DNA of 64,000 nt from assembly GCA_036936605.1 (NCBI GenBank), contig JAUPFV010000002.1, forward strand, positions 321,052,893 through 321,116,892, written 5' to 3'. The stretch is from Limnanthes douglasii subsp. nivea (lineage: Eukaryota; Streptophyta; Magnoliopsida; Brassicales; Limnanthaceae). A program made the translations under genes and the position numbers. Positions 12,129-25,023 of the stretch are shown piece by piece. Under the pieces are notes generated by a model. It was not told where the DNA came from and searched no databases. It saw only the letters and a program-made list of their open reading frames with translations. Each line of letters begins with the position of its first letter. The stretch's first letter is position 1.

Positions 12129-12711
12129 AGAAGCAAAGGACTTTAGGAATTAGGAACAAGTTGTCTTGGACAAATATTTATAATTTGAAAAACTTTGTCT
12201 AGGTCTGGAGCGAGATAAAATCGAAGCCCGTGATTTAAACAAAATAACCTCATATTCACGAGCGTCCAAAGGATTTTTTATATTTACAAGAACTATATAA
12301 TTGACATCATATGGAGTCCCCAATCGGTGAGATATTTTATACGTTAATCATTTTTAAAATAACTATATGAATGCTCCACGATGTTCTTCATCTACATCTC
12401 GTCCAAAGATTAATGTTCTACTTTTGGTTCATTTCTGCGACTATAAACATCACCTCTGATATAACCTTCAGATGTCGAGAGATTCATACCTTCAAGAGTG
12501 GAAGGAATGAGAACAATGTGGAATATAACAACTTTAACTAATTTCTCCTTCTTCACCATAATTGTCTTTTTCTTCTTCTTTATAGTTATTTGATAAATTA
12601 GGCGCTTAAGCTTACAAACTTCTTCTTAGTCAGAAGATTCAACCATAAAAATCCATTGTTATGATTATATTGACTATCTCAGTAGTCATTATCTTCACGC
12701 TCCTTGCCCAT
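12129..12711 (-). pseudogene. Antisense ORF copy 1 (N-terminal part)
   Basis: Continuation of 4141-7535 across copia element 1. A minus-strand Met codon lies at 12709-12711 ('MGKERED'). Around 12130-12360 the minus strand reads '(Y)LTDWG', then 'HGLRF.LAPDL' and 'NICPRQLVPNS', matching the core pattern of the plant Transposase_28 family (fglr.P..p....f....PrQL.PN). Copies at 47830-48180 and 55970-56260 show the same motif. Stops break the frame. Confidence 0.5.
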
Positions 12712-13434
12712 TTATAAAAAAAATAAAAGTTTATTGTAACAATAACGACAAGAAAGTAACTGATTCAAAAACATCAAACAACTAGGAGAATAATACGAAT
12801 GAACATTGATCAACAAAGTGGAGACAAAAAAATGAAGAAACAACATGAGATATCAAGGGTATGAATAAATTTTAACTTTCAACCTTTTTTATGGATTGGA
12901 TTCACTTGTAGGATAAGCGGTTCAAATCAAAATAAGCTTGGAGGGGCAAGATTATAGAAGGTACAAAATGTGCACGCGTCTGACTAAAAGAAGAGACTTT
13001 GATATACGTGTAAGTCTCTTCCACTAACTTGTATACTAACCAAAACATAAATAGAATCCTTCAACTTAAAAAGCTCTATCATTAAGAGACTCAAGAAATA
13101 TATATCTCATGCAATAAAAATTACTTCTTGTTAAAAATATTTACCAGCATAGAATTGTGGCAAGAATCACAAACCGAAGATTCAAACTTTAGATGATTAA
13201 AAAACCATAGATGTTCCCATGGAATGTTCATCCCTCACCTAAATCTTTACCAACGACTAGGAGGGCTACTCAAATAATTTAAAAAAGAAGTAAAAACAGA
13301 AAACAAATATAAACACCTTCGACGTTCCAAAATTACAAAAGTGAAAAATAAAATGGTAGAGTTTTTTTGTCATCATTCACCAATGTCTAGGGGGGGGGGG
13401 TTGTTGGAGTACCTTTAGAAGAAGATCGCTCGAA
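12712..13434. other. AT-rich non-coding stretch, probably 3' region of the plus-strand gypsy element
   Basis: No open frame or family match was seen. It contains a run of 11 G at 13390-13400. It lies between the antisense ORF and copia element 2, so it is probably the untranslated 3' region of the gypsy element. Confidence 0.35.
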
Positions 13435-13439
13435 GAACA

Positions 13440-13622
13440 TGTTGGCATAATTAATATAATCTCGTATCTTATTTATATGTATGCAATTACATTTTATTAG
13501 TTTCCGTTATAATTTATGTGCAGTTGTAACTGCCTCCGTAAATTCCACGTTTCTTTTATGTGTATGTAATTTGATCAACTTGAATGGATTCAGAATTTCT
13601 TCTCTAAAATTTATTTTCTTCA
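13440..13622 (+). repeat. Copia element 2, 5' LTR
   Basis: 183 bp from TGTTGGCATA to TTTTCTTCA. It matches 17302-17495 except for a short deletion near 13600. Confidence 0.92.
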
Positions 13623-13624
13623 TT

Positions 13625-13637
13625 TGGTATCGGAGCC
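13625..13637 (+). other. Copia element 2 primer-binding site
   Basis: TGGTATCGGAGCC, two bases after the LTR, matches the initiator-Met tRNA type of primer site. Confidence 0.85.
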
Positions 13638-14738
13638 AATGTCGAAAACGATAGTTATGCCAGTGTGGAGAGAAGCCGTGGTAGTGCTGAATCAACAGAA
13701 TCAGAAAGAAGAGTGTCACATAAGGAAGGAAATCTATCACTTAAATATATAATTCTAACTGACACAAACTATCAAGGATGGGTACTAAAGATGAAGATAT
13801 GCATGAGGGCTCATGGACTTTGGGAAGTTGTGTTGTCCGACAAACCATTTGATCTCCGTCAAGATCAAATGACGTATGGAATTCTCTCTCAAAGATTGAC
13901 TGAAGGCCAATTGATAGAATTATGTGACATCGAGACAACACGAGAAGCGTGAGAGTCTCTTCGCAAAATGAATGAAGGAGCAGATGAGGTCAAAGAGGTG
14001 GGAGCGCAAGCATTCAGATGGAAATTTGAAGGTATGAAAATGAAAATGAATGAAACAATAGTGGAGTATGCAAGAAAAATGGCAACATTGGTTAACCAAA
14101 TGAAGCCCTTGGTGTTGTGATTAAGCAAGACTATGTGAACAAGATATTGTTAAGATCAGACTCGTCAAAGTTTACCCAAATTACAGCGTCCATTGAACAA
14201 TTTGGAGATGCAAAAAACAAGTCTTTTAAAGATGTTATTGGGGGCACTAAGAGACCATGAAGAACGTCTTAAAGCTGATGAAGAAGAAAAACATGATGAA
14301 AAAGTGTTGTTAACAAAAGCATAATGGGATTCACGATTCAAGTCCACATATTTTGGAGGGACCCGAGGTTGTGGTCGATGAAGAGGTAGAGGTGGCTTTG
14401 GCTATGGGAGAGGAAGCTTTTCCTATGGAATATCCAAATCTGTTAATGGAGAAGGACATATCCAGAGAAATTTGAACTTTGATATCACAAAGGTAGAATG
14501 TTCTACTTGTCATAATTTTGGGCATTATGCTAGAGATTGCAAACCAAACAAAGAGGAAACAATGAATCTAATAGAAGAAGTAGAAGAGAAAGAATACATT
14601 GCTAGTCATGGAGACCAATTGTGTTTTTTCCAAAGAGAAAAAATTGATGCTGGCCACATAAATCTGAAAAAATGGCAACAAAAGGGAGTGTTGATGAATC
14701 AATATGGTACTACGACACAGACGCTTCAAATCATATGA
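13638..14738 (+). pseudogene. Copia element 2 Gag
   Basis: 'NYQGWVLKMKICMRAHGLWEVV' type residues (about 13770-13830) are a standard copia Gag N-domain. Later come 'MKMNETIVEYARKM' and a zinc knuckle 'CSTCHNFGHYARDC' (about 14497-14540), intact C-C-H-C. Glycine/arginine-rich residues precede the knuckle. Stops or shifts occur near 13950, 14120 and 14322. Confidence 0.85.
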
Positions 14739-15747
14739 CCGGGGAACAAAACCTATTGAGAGACTTAGATAAATCAATGAGTGGTACTATAAAGTTTGAT
14801 GATGGCTCTATGATCGAACTTCTGAAGCAAAACTGAGCAACACTTGCACATGAAGAAAGTCTATTATGTACGAGGATTAAAATCTAATATCATTAGTTTG
14901 GAACAAGTAGATGAGTCATGAGGAAACTTTTTGTTGAAGGTTGATTTCTAAGTGTTTTTTATGCAGATTATAATCTGGTGGCCAAAATACCTCGAGCATA
15001 AAATAGACTCTATGCAATGAAATTGAGTCAACAAATTTCACAATGTCTCCTATCTAGCGAATCTGCACTTCCAAGCCTTGCAAAAAAATGGATGAGATAA
15101 ATTAGCCCATGGATTACCTGAGTTTTAACAAGATGGTCAGAATTATGATGTATGTGTGCTTGGGAAACAACACAGAGGAAGCTTTCCAACACAAAGTCTC
15201 TATCGAGCAAGTTTGTTGTTAGATCTAATCCATGCAGATATTTGTGATCCTATTTCACCAATTACCAAAGGAGGGAACAAGTATTTTATTTTGTTTGTTG
15301 ATGATTTTAGCAGTTACATGTGAAGATGAAGCACTTACTGGATTTAAGAAGTTCAAACAGAAGTCGAGACGCAATTAGGAAAGAAAATAAAAATGTTACG
15401 GTCAGACAGAGGCGGAGAATTTTAGTCTCAGGAGTTTAGATTACTTTTTGAGCTTCATGGAATTCAAAGGCAAATGCCAGCACCATATTCACCGCAATAA
15501 AATGGTGTGGTGGAAAGAAGAAAATTAAACCATTGTCGGGATTATGAGATGTTTTCTGAATGATAAACAAATACCGTATGAATTTTGAGCAGAAGCCACA
15601 TTTACAGCAACCTATCTTCTAAATTGTTGTCCCACAAGAGCTATAAGTGGAAGAATACCATATGAAGTCTACTTCGGAAAAACACCAAGTATAAGTCATT
15701 TTCGAATTTTTGGATGTATAATTTATGTTAAAAATCTCAAATATGAT
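14697..15747 (+). pseudogene. Copia element 2 protease and integrase
   Basis: The protease reads 'YYDTDASNHMTG', with the catalytic Gly changed to Asp. The integrase core follows with 'DLIHADICDPI', 'SDRGGEF' and 'APYSPQ.NGVVERRKL', so positions of the acidic triad can be seen, but stops occur throughout (for example at 15425 and 15498). The segment ends with 'FRIFGCI', which joins the open frame starting at 15748. Confidence 0.85.
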
Positions 15748-17240
15748 GTGAAGAAGCTTGATGATCGAAGCAACAAATTTGTTTTTCTTGGTTATGAACC
15801 TGGTTTAAAAGCCTACAGAAGAAAATTACGACCAGAACACAAAGCGATAGGTTTCAAATGGGTGTATAAGTTGAAGAAAAATCGAGAAGGTGAAATTATT
15901 AAATATAAGGCAAAACTCGTGGTCAAAGGCTACATTGAAGAACATGGAATTGATTATGAGGAGGTTTTTGCTCCAATTGCTCGATTAGAAACTATTAGAT
16001 TGCTTATGGCACTAACATCCCATGAAGGGTGGCAAGTACACCATATGGATGTGAAATCAGGGTTCTTGAATGGGGATCTAAAGGAATTGGTTTATGTTAA
16101 GCAACCACCAGGTTTTGCTGATAAAGGAAGAGAAGATGAAGTTCTGAGCTTGAAGAAATCAATATATGGTTTGAAACAAGCTCCAAGAGCTTGGAATGAA
16201 AAACTAGACTTTTGTTTATAGAATTTGGGTTATGAGAAATGTAGTCTCGAACATGTAGTTTACAAATAAAACAATGGAGTTGATATGCAGTATGTTGGTG
16301 TTTATGTGGATGATTTAGTAATAACTGACTAAAACTTGACGAACCTGAGAAGTTTCAAAGCAAATATGAAAGAAATGTTTGACATGATAGATTTTGGTCT
16401 ATTAAGTTTTTATGTGGGAATGAAGGTTAAACAGAGGTCTGGTCATATAACTTTGAGCCAAACGAGTTATGCAGAAAGGATTTTGGAGAAAATGGGAATG
16501 ATGAGTTGTAAACCATGTCGTGTACCAATGGATTCAAGGGTAAAGCTAAGCAAGACTGATGGAAATCCATCCATTAATGCAACAATGTATCGCAGTGTCA
16601 TTAGGAGTTTGAGGTACTTAGTTCACACTAGACCTGATATATCATTTGCCGTTGGCGTGGCTAGCCGTTTGATGGAAAAACCCTCTGTAAAACATATAAG
16701 TGCTATCAAACAAAATCTTCGATATGTAAAGGGCACACTCAATTTCGGTTTGAAGTATGTTAAAAGAGAACAGCAACATCTAGAGTTGATTGGGTATGCT
16801 GATAGTGATCTTGCTGGCAACATTGATGATTGGAAAAGTATATTTGGGGTTTTTTTTTCTGGATAGTGATCCGATTAGTTGGACTTCACAAAAACAGAAG
16901 GTTGTAGCACCATCTTCATGTGAAGCTGAATATGTTGCTGGTTCTACAGGAGCTTGCCAAGCAATGTAGCTCAAGAGGTGCTGCAAGAGTTATGCGAAAT
17001 TAAAGTTGAAAAAGTTAGTTTGTGAGTTGATAACAAGTCTGCAATTTCTTTAGCAATGAACCTAGTCTTCTATGGAAAAAATAAACACATAGATATCAAG
17101 ATTCATTTTTACGTGATTTCTTAAAACAAGGAATCCTTGATATTGCGCATGTCAACACAGAAAAATAAATTGTAGATTTGTTTGCTAAACCATTATCGCG
17201 TGACAAATTCGAGTTCTTAAGAGATGCAAGCACCGTATAG
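15748..17240 (+). pseudogene. Copia element 2 reverse transcriptase-RNase H
   Basis: 15748-16221 is open: 'FKWVYKLK', 'YKAKLVVKGY', '[13 protein letters not shown]', 'SIYGLKQAPRAW'. The RT catalytic 'YVDDLV' follows near 16303 after stops. 16336-16866 is open and covers RT thumb and RNase H start ('YADSDLAGN'). RNase H ends in broken frames with 'SSCEAEYVAG'. Between integrase and RT the usual spacer is missing: residues at 15810 pass from integrase tail straight into RT, an internal deletion. Confidence 0.87.
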
Positions 17241-17301
17241 TTAAAACCATTGCAACTGGTGTTCAACTTGAAGCTTGAGTTACGAGATTAAGAGGGAGAA
17301 A

Positions 17302-17495
17302 TGTTGGCATAATTAATATAATCTCGTATCTTATTTATATGTATATAGTTGTATTTTATTAGTTTTCGTTATAAATTATGTGCACTTGTAACTGGCTCCG
17401 TAAATTCCGCGTTTCCGTTATGTATATGTAATTTGATCAACTTGAATGGATTGAGAATTTCAGGAAAACAAATTCTCTTAAATTTATTTTCTGCA
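17302..17495 (+). repeat. Copia element 2, 3' LTR
   Basis: 194 bp, preceded by the purine-rich AAGAGGGAGAA. The left target duplication GAACA is repeated right after it. Confidence 0.92.
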
Positions 17496-17500
17496 GAACA

Positions 17501-17981
17501 CTGCTAGATACCTGAAGTTATCAAAGTATAATCATCATTTTAGATCATGTGTCGTATTTACTTCATTCTTCATTAAACACTAAAGAGGCTACTCAAGTAC
17601 AACCAATGAAGAATCAAAGCATTTCGAATCTAGGAGTAAGAAAACATAAATTAGTAAATAGTGAAAAAATAGTTAGCAAACCTACCAAATGTTAGTTTTA
17701 CTCTCTCCTTTCATAAATATATATTTTAATCCTCAAATGAGGTTTTGGCTTACGAAGGTTTTTAATGAGACATGAACATTTTGGTACTAACCAAACCCGA
17801 TATGTCTCGGATAATAGTTCGGCTATGATAAATTAAAATAAATAAGCCTTAAAAATATTAAGAGTCTAAACGAAGATGTGAAGTCAGATATTTGGCTAAC
17901 GTCAAAAGATGCTTCAGCCAAAGTCAGTAGATGGTTTGGACAATTAAAACTAACCTGTCTTTGTTACTCGCACAAGAACTT
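17501..17981. other. Non-coding stretch before a gypsy 3' LTR
   Basis: No open frame. Ends in TAGAGGGCTACTATTAAGG at about 17981, the kind of polypurine tract/LTR start seen in plant Tat-type gypsy elements. Probably the 3' untranslated region of the interrupted plus-strand gypsy element. Confidence 0.4.
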
Positions 17982-17991
17982 AGAGGGCTAC

Positions 17992-19800
17992 TATTAAGGA
18001 TATAAATGATATGGCCCATCAATCATTTCAGTACTAAACTATTTTAAAAAATGGTAAAAAGATATGATATCTAGTTTAAATCTGGTTTTGGGCAGTCAAT
18101 TTTCTAAGTTTGGCAATTGTGTATTTTTTCTTTTGCTTTACGTGAAACTCTTTTCGTCCTGAACATCGCTAGTAAACATTCATCAAACCAAATATGCTAT
18201 ATCATTTTACAGAAATTCATAGTACATTAGTCTAATATCTTACACAAATATTTTATGTAAAGAAGTTCCAATATTTTACACAAATTCATAGTACATTAAT
18301 CTAATATCTTGAATTCCAAGTTGACTAGAGCAATAGTATGTTGTTGCCGAGATGTCATGAAGATTATTTTAATAAATTTATAAAAATTCAGCGATTGAGG
18401 GGATCATATGACTTTTGCACGTGTTATCGAGTGAAGTGATAAAAAAGTGCCAGATAATATTGAAGATGAAGAAAATATAGATAACATAATACCTAAATCT
18501 AACGAAGATATTAAATATCATGATTTTGGCACACATAAAAACTTATTTTAAATCATTTTTCTCTTCAACCATTTACTTGAAAACATATTCAACCATGACA
18601 ATAGCGAACACATGGGAAATCGGTTGTTCCAGGATTTTAATGATATTCAGGGAAGTATGGATGGATTACTGTTTTAGATAATTATGAATTGTTTTGGCAG
18701 TGTGAGTATTAGTTAAGATGACACTTAAAAGAAAGCATTGATAAATAATATTCTCCCTACTATTTACAAATAAGGGCATTGTTCAAAACTATCAAAATTA
18801 ATTTGTCACATCAATACTGTTCAGTGTTGCGGCGATCCCACAAAAAATAATTTTTATGTTATTTATTCTTTGGTAATTTTTTTTTATTTCACTTATTTAC
18901 TATTTTGTTGTCTTTTTATTTTATAAATACTCTTACATAATGTTGGCATATAGTGTTTTGATTATCATCAAATATTATTTTTTTTAATTTTTTTAAGTAT
19001 TTTTTTAAAATTTATAGATAATGTTTAGTTTTAAGTGCGGGGGTAAGAGAATCTTTGTTTAATAAATATGATATTAATTTCATGATCACGAATAATATAA
19101 AATTATATATTATAGAATCTTAAAATCTAATTTAGATCGGGTGAATTGTTATTTAGTTGGAAAACTAATAACTACATCTTAGATTTGTATTTGATAGTTT
19201 AGAAATCATATTTTTTTATGAATAAAATTTTCAAAAAATAAATTTGATTAGAGTATTAACAACAGAAGCGTTAATCATACGTTAAACACAAAACAATCTA
19301 CTCCAATGAATATGTTAAGATGGAAGTTAATTGACGTGAAAGTAATTCTTGCTAACTCACATGTTAAATTCTCGTAGTGAGTGAGCATATATATCCTTCG
19401 TATTGTAGTCGTTGTTTTTCCTTCTTTTCCTCTTTTATTTTCTCTATTTGTTATTTTATTTATTAATTAATATCTTTTAACATATATCATTAGAGTAGAA
19501 TCACATTAGTTAGCTAAAAAATAGGTAAACCATATTTGTTTTCTTACGTGTCACTAATTAACGTTTAATTTTAACACGTAAAACAGTACACGCTCTTATA
19601 TTGTGAATATAAATTTACATCATAATTAATATCTTGAAATAATAGATTTTCCTTAGATAGTAGTTGTCATATAATAAAAATAAACAATGAATCCTTTCAT
19701 AATACTTTATTGAGTAACGAGGCCTCCTGTCTAATCAACATAAAAATTTGCGTGAAAATATAATAAACTCATACGAATTTAGTTTTGTAGCTTATTTAAT
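17992..19800 (+). repeat. 3' LTR relic of the plus-strand gypsy family
   Basis: 18290-18600 matches 38090-38420 and 3405-3720. About 18950-19790 matches 38870-39330 more weakly, with the same order of landmarks such as 'gttttaag' and 'attgagtaac/attgagaataac'. This makes it the partner of the LTR ending at 39600. The start (TATTAAGG) has lost the canonical TG. The right end is not clear. Very AT-rich. Confidence 0.5.
18075..18215 (+). repeat. Short copia protease-region fragment
   Basis: About 140 bp matches the tail of the copia fragments at 51720-51830 and 60340-60455 ('tttacgtgaaactctt', 'aaacattcatcaaacc'). All three end at nearly the same base. Confidence 0.6.
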
Positions 19801-22500
19801 TTCAGTTATTAAATACTTATGGGTATTTTAACACCTAATCCTCTTAACTTACTGGAATGGAAGGAATTTATTCAATATTTGCTAAATGAGTTAGTTATAA
19901 AGTTTAAGAAAATTAAACATTGTATAATTCAGCCGAATTTATTTTCAAAATCATTATGTATATTCTAAGTTTATATACTATTTGGGGTGCTTTATCCTCT
20001 AATTATCCATTCGATGTGGCTCTGGAGTCATTGAATATCACACAAATATATAACAATGATTGGGGAAAATTAAGATCACTTTGTTTATTAAAAAAACAAA
20101 AGTATTCGAATAAAATAATCTCATGTTTGTTTAAATAAATGAAATATTGATTATATATTAATAATTTGTTATTTAACAAATAACTTATATGATTTGGACT
20201 TTATCAAAAATACAGTGTAAATTAGGTCTCACTTGCTAGTATGATATTTTCCACTTTATATCAAGGAATCTGCATGAATTTGCTATTGGTTATACTCTAA
20301 AAATATCTCATACTACTTGAAATATTTAAGTTAACTTATATATTGTATATTATTTTCGATCTAAGAGATGTGGGAGAGCTGATCAAGTGAATGGTCAAGC
20401 TTATTTTTTAACACTCTTCATTAAACTTGATTCGATATAATGGTCATGATATTTGCCATAGTGAGATGTAATGGGCATGATATTTTTCATAGTGCCATCA
20501 CAGATATGACAGCTTGTTAGACACATCGTTTAGAACTTCATTGTGATACGATGACAGAAAAGTGATAATAATTGATATGTTTATTTCAATAAGCATATTG
20601 CTCATATATATATACGGATTATAGCAAGAGCTAATTATGACTATAATCAATACATCAAATCCTAGTTATGACTATCATCAACACATCCAATGATAATTAT
20701 GATTTTCATTTTGAGAGAAAAAACCTTATATAGAATTTTGATTATGTAAACTAATTGCATGTTAAGCGATAAAGAACATAGTATGAACGTTAGGATTGAT
20801 TGGTGCAATCGAGAGCATATAATTGATTGTTTCTGATGCATGTATATTATTGCAGGTCTATTATTTGACACTTTCGGATCAAAACCCGAAGGTTCACAAC
20901 AATAAGAGGGTTTGTCATTGTAGTGAACTACTTTAGAAAAATGGGTTTCCTCCATATGAAGTACTTCAACGCAGAAAACCGACAATTTACTGCAACCTTC
21001 GTCTTCGAAACCTATGATGAACTTTTATAATGAAAGTTTTTATTTAACTTGCATGTGAGTTTGTTGCATTGAAGCCGTCTAGAAAATCATGGAACAAATT
21101 TAGATATTAAGAAGTTTCAATAATTAACTTTATGTATTTTCAGTTTGTATATTAAGCATGCTCATATCTACACATTTAATATGGCTTGTATATTTTTTTT
21201 CCATTCTTAAGTGCATTGGAAAATTTTTTAGGGGTTTACAGTTATGCAAACCCATCTATTTGCGCATTAAGAAACATTTAGTAATTGAGAATGTATAGCC
21301 TTCGAGATTGAATGTAATTACTCATTGCCGTTGGTTCTTGAACTCTTGGATGTATAAGAGGGTGTCATACAATCCAATGGATTATTTATTTTAGGTTGGT
21401 AGTTTGAATTAGATTTTATCTCCCATCATATATTTGAGAACTTGAAGGGATATTTCAAATCCCTGAAATATTTCGAATTGTTCAAAACTTTAGATAAATC
21501 AACACATTTTTTGTTAGATAGACAATTTAGTTGTATTTGTATGACTTGCAATGTGAATACTTTAGATAAACGTTCCATATAACTACATTGACATCCTTGA
21601 TATCTCACATGTTTGTGCTCTATTATGAAAGTCATGTAGAAAAATAATTTGGAGCATCACATTTTAAGGAACAGATATTTTGTATGTAAATAGGCCTCTA
21701 CAGAATGATACCTTGCATTTTTTGATGGTGAGCAACTCGTTGCGTAACATAGTGTTTGAATTTACTCCCACCATACTCATGCACAACTAGTTTTAAGTGT
21801 TTAATGGTTACTTTAGTATACCATGAAATAGTCAAGTGCGACCCTACAAAAGGCTTGGATATTTCCAGATATGATCTTGAACAGATAATATCTTTTTGAA
21901 AGAATTATCTGTTGATTTGATGTATTGTACGTTGACCCCTACCTTCTCCTCTTAATTATCATGGCGAGCTCGGACATATAATTTCCTTTCTGAACTTTAA
22001 CTTGATAAATGCTAATATTATGTTTAACTACTTTTAATATTCTTTCAAAACTAATTACATTAATTAATTTTTTATTTTTTAGTAATTGACTCTCAACTAA
22101 GAAATAATATTTAGGTCACTATATTTTGTAGAGGAAAATTTCACGTGTAAAAGGAATATATCAATAATTTGCGGATTACTGACATTGATTGTTAGCTTCA
22201 ATAGAACAAAAATGCGCCTTGCAAATACAAGCACTCTTGATGAATGGATGTGCTAAGAGAGGTAGAAGAATTCTTTGTTATGTCCTACATAGTGGAATCG
22301 TCCATGTGTTTTGAGTTCTTATATTATTAATATGTAAATTTCTAAGGACATGTTCTATCAATCTTGAAATGAGTTTTCTTAAGTCACGAGAGGCTATATC
22401 TAAGAACCTGAATAGTAAACTCTCGAGGTAATGGGATGGTCCAAGATTGTTTGTTTAAATTGGTTAGCATTCATGAGATATCGAAGGTACTGTGCTAAGG
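19801..22500. other. AT-rich stretch without recognisable coding sequence
   Basis: Only short chance frames (for example 19920-20138 and 20662-20985 on the minus strand), none with a recognisable motif. A splice-acceptor-like 'ttattgcag' near 20850 stands alone. It may include the left half of the decayed copia element that becomes recognisable after 22780, but I see no supporting motif. Confidence 0.4.
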
Positions 22501-22779
22501 GAGGTACAATGAATCTGAGGAATAACCTCGTGCATCATTTTCTTTCGACTTCCAAGAGTGTGATATTGTCCTTCAATACATCATATCGAGTTATCCTACT
22601 ATGACTACTGTATTTCAACGATGAAATTATACATTAACATAAATGTTTAACACTATGATTGCTCGTATGTCCATATCCATTTCACTCTTCGAAGAATGAA
22701 GATATTAAGTTTACATGTTACATCTTCTACATTATGGTTACTTCAAGCCACTAAACACCACATAAAAATTTCAGATGGC

Positions 22780-24880
22780 AGAAATCCAGGTTCACACACT
22801 TTCACGTATGGAAATGTCTACTTATAGAATAGTCTTATATATCGAGCGAACAAAAGTTAAAATATAAAACAATTAGCTAAAATTTTATAGGCTACCATAA
22901 CCACTCAATAAGATACAAATTTTTCTCTCCCCAATTAAACGTTCAATATCTGATCATAGTAATGCAATATTTTTAAGGATTCAAAATTTGGTGGGAATAG
23001 TTTAGATAACAACATATTTGTTTAAGAGTAATTAGAATCAATTCATTTAGTCTCTAACATTGAGGCTTGGGTTACAGTTAACATAGTGTTCATCTACAAT
23101 ATGCCAGGAAATTCAATTCATCAAAATGATTTTGTAGTTTTGCCTTAATAAGAGAATTTTGATGTTATTCGTGATGAATAAAATCGGAAACGTCAAGAAA
23201 TTAAGCAAATAAATTATCCTATATTATGTAAATAGACTTGAGATATATAAAGTTTCATACTTTCAGATTATGTGGCATTCCTAACTTAACATGAAGAGAG
23301 TTCATACATGCTGGAAGAGGATCCAATCACCTTTCAAGGTTTAACGAAGAGTTCAAACTCTAAATTATGGATTAAAGAATGAATTAGGTGTACAAATCAA
23401 TGCATGACAATTTAATATGAGATATTGCCACCTTACCTGAAGGTAAGAAAGTCCCTTGTTGGAGATGATTGTTTATGGAAACATGATACTTCAAGAAAAG
23501 TGGAAAGATATAAAATGCATCTTGTAGTAAAACTTTGCAACTAATGTGACGTGATTGATTATTTTCAGACATTGTTTTTCAATTTAATTAAAAGACTTAT
23601 TTTGAAGAATCGTGGATTTTGTTGCTCATTTTGATTTGAAGATTCATTATATCGATGTTAAGATATAATATTTTAATGAAGTCATTAAAGAATCTGTTTA
23701 CATGCACCAACCTGAATAGTTTGTGTCTGGAGATCCAAATTTACTAGTATGTAAACTAAATAATTCCACATATGGACTCAAACATGCATCTCATTAGTGG
23801 AACCGCAAATTCCTATAGATAATCATTTCATTGGGTTTTGAGATAAATCTTATAGAATATTGTGTATATTACTAATTCAGTATGAGTAAAATAATTTATA
23901 TACTATTTTATACCACAAGCGATCTAGGTTTATTACATGCTACCATTAGTTTTATGTGAAAAACATTTTTAATGAAGGACATTAAGGAAACGTCTTATGT
24001 TTTATGAATCAAAATAGTAAGGAGTCAGCGTCGTAACATCTTGGGTTTTTTATAAAAGGTATACATTGAAAGCATGTTATATCGTTATAGTTTGGAAAAC
24101 AGAAAACCCATGGATACCCTTATAGCAAAAGTGATAAGTTTTCATTATATCAATGCTATAAGATAAAATTAGAAATTGAGATCATAAAGACACATCTGTA
24201 TACCTTAGATGTTGAGATTCTCGTGAATACCCAGGTATGTACCATACCAAACATCCCATTCATAGTTAAAATATTGGGAAAGTAGTGTAACAACCTGGAA
24301 ATTTCCTAATAAAATGTTGTGAAGAAGGTGCTCTAATACTTGTAGATTATCAAACACTACTAGTTGACATACATTAGATCAGCTAACTAAGATACCGTAA
24401 TTGATATACATATATTACTCGATGTATAGACACTAAAGTCTAGTATGGACTATATATTCATTCTAGCAAGGCTCCATATAGTGGAAGAGAACGAAATAGT
24501 CTCTCATCATAAACTTTACTATGACAGTTGAGTATATGGTTGGTTTAGCATCATCTATTACACTTTATTTGACGAATTTCATCACTTTATTGTGTAAATT
24601 TGAGGGAATTAAAAGGGCTCTCATTATCTACTATGATAACAATTTATTTTTTATGTTCTCGGACGGAAACAACCACCTCATCAAGTCTAAAAATATAGAA
24701 ACTAAGTTATTTAATCTGAATAAACAAATCCAGAATGGTCACATCAGGGTTAAGAACATCAACACACACTCAAATGTAATAGATCATTTAACTAAGGCAC
24801 TACTATCCATATTATTACACACATATATATATTGTTAATATGGGTGTCCTCAATTTATTGGGTGTATATATTTAGTGAGA
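22780..24880 (+). pseudogene. Copia element 3, strongly decayed integrase end, RT and RNase H
   Basis: Residue patterns survive in shifting frames. 23310-23600: 'EDPITF', 'LPEG'-like, then 'YFQT'. 23620-23960: 'AHFDLKIH.IDVK', 'VYMHQPE.FVSGDPNLLV', 'YGLKQAS', 'SLGFEINLIEYC'. 24040-24110: 'YIESMLYRYSLEN'. 24521-24838: an open RNase H tail with 'IIYYDNN', 'HIRVKNINTHSNVIDHLTKALL'. The catalytic YVDD is not recognisable. The order matches Ty1/copia Pol. It is the oldest copia copy here judging by stop density. Confidence 0.75.
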
Positions 24881-24881
24881 G

Positions 24882-25023
24882 TGTTGTATCGGTTACAATT
24901 CAGTTTTTAGTTTTTAGTTTCAGATTGTATTATTACTTAATATTTTATGTATACATTTATTCAAATAATATAATATTTCAATTTTATTCTTACTCGTGAT
25001 TTTTTCATTTGGGCGATATTACA
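24882..25023 (+). repeat. Possible LTR of copia element 3
   Basis: Bounded by TGTTGTATCGG and ATATTACA, directly after the end of the RNase H tail, as a 3' LTR should be. About 142 bp, short for an LTR. A TGGTATCA four bases on resembles a primer-binding site, which would be odd after a 3' LTR. No second copy was seen. Confidence 0.35.

Larger units (their letters stand above)
13440..17495 (+). mobile_element. Copia element 2, full-length but decayed
   Basis: Paired LTRs (TGTTGGCATAATT...CA), primer-binding site and polypurine tract, with perfect 5-bp target duplication GAACA at 13435-13439 and 17496-17500. The copia gene order is kept but the coding region carries many stops and frameshifts. 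It is a different family from copia element 1 (different LTR and Gag). The LTRs differ by an 11-bp indel and scattered changes, suggesting an older insertion. Confidence 0.93.

Noticed and set aside
13390..13400. Run of 11 G as a structural signal
   Set aside because: A single homopolymer cannot form a standard G-quadruplex alone, and its length may be a sequencing effect.
20662..20985. 107-codon minus-strand frame as a gene
   Set aside because: No recognisable domain, no second copy, and AT-rich surroundings with many chance frames.
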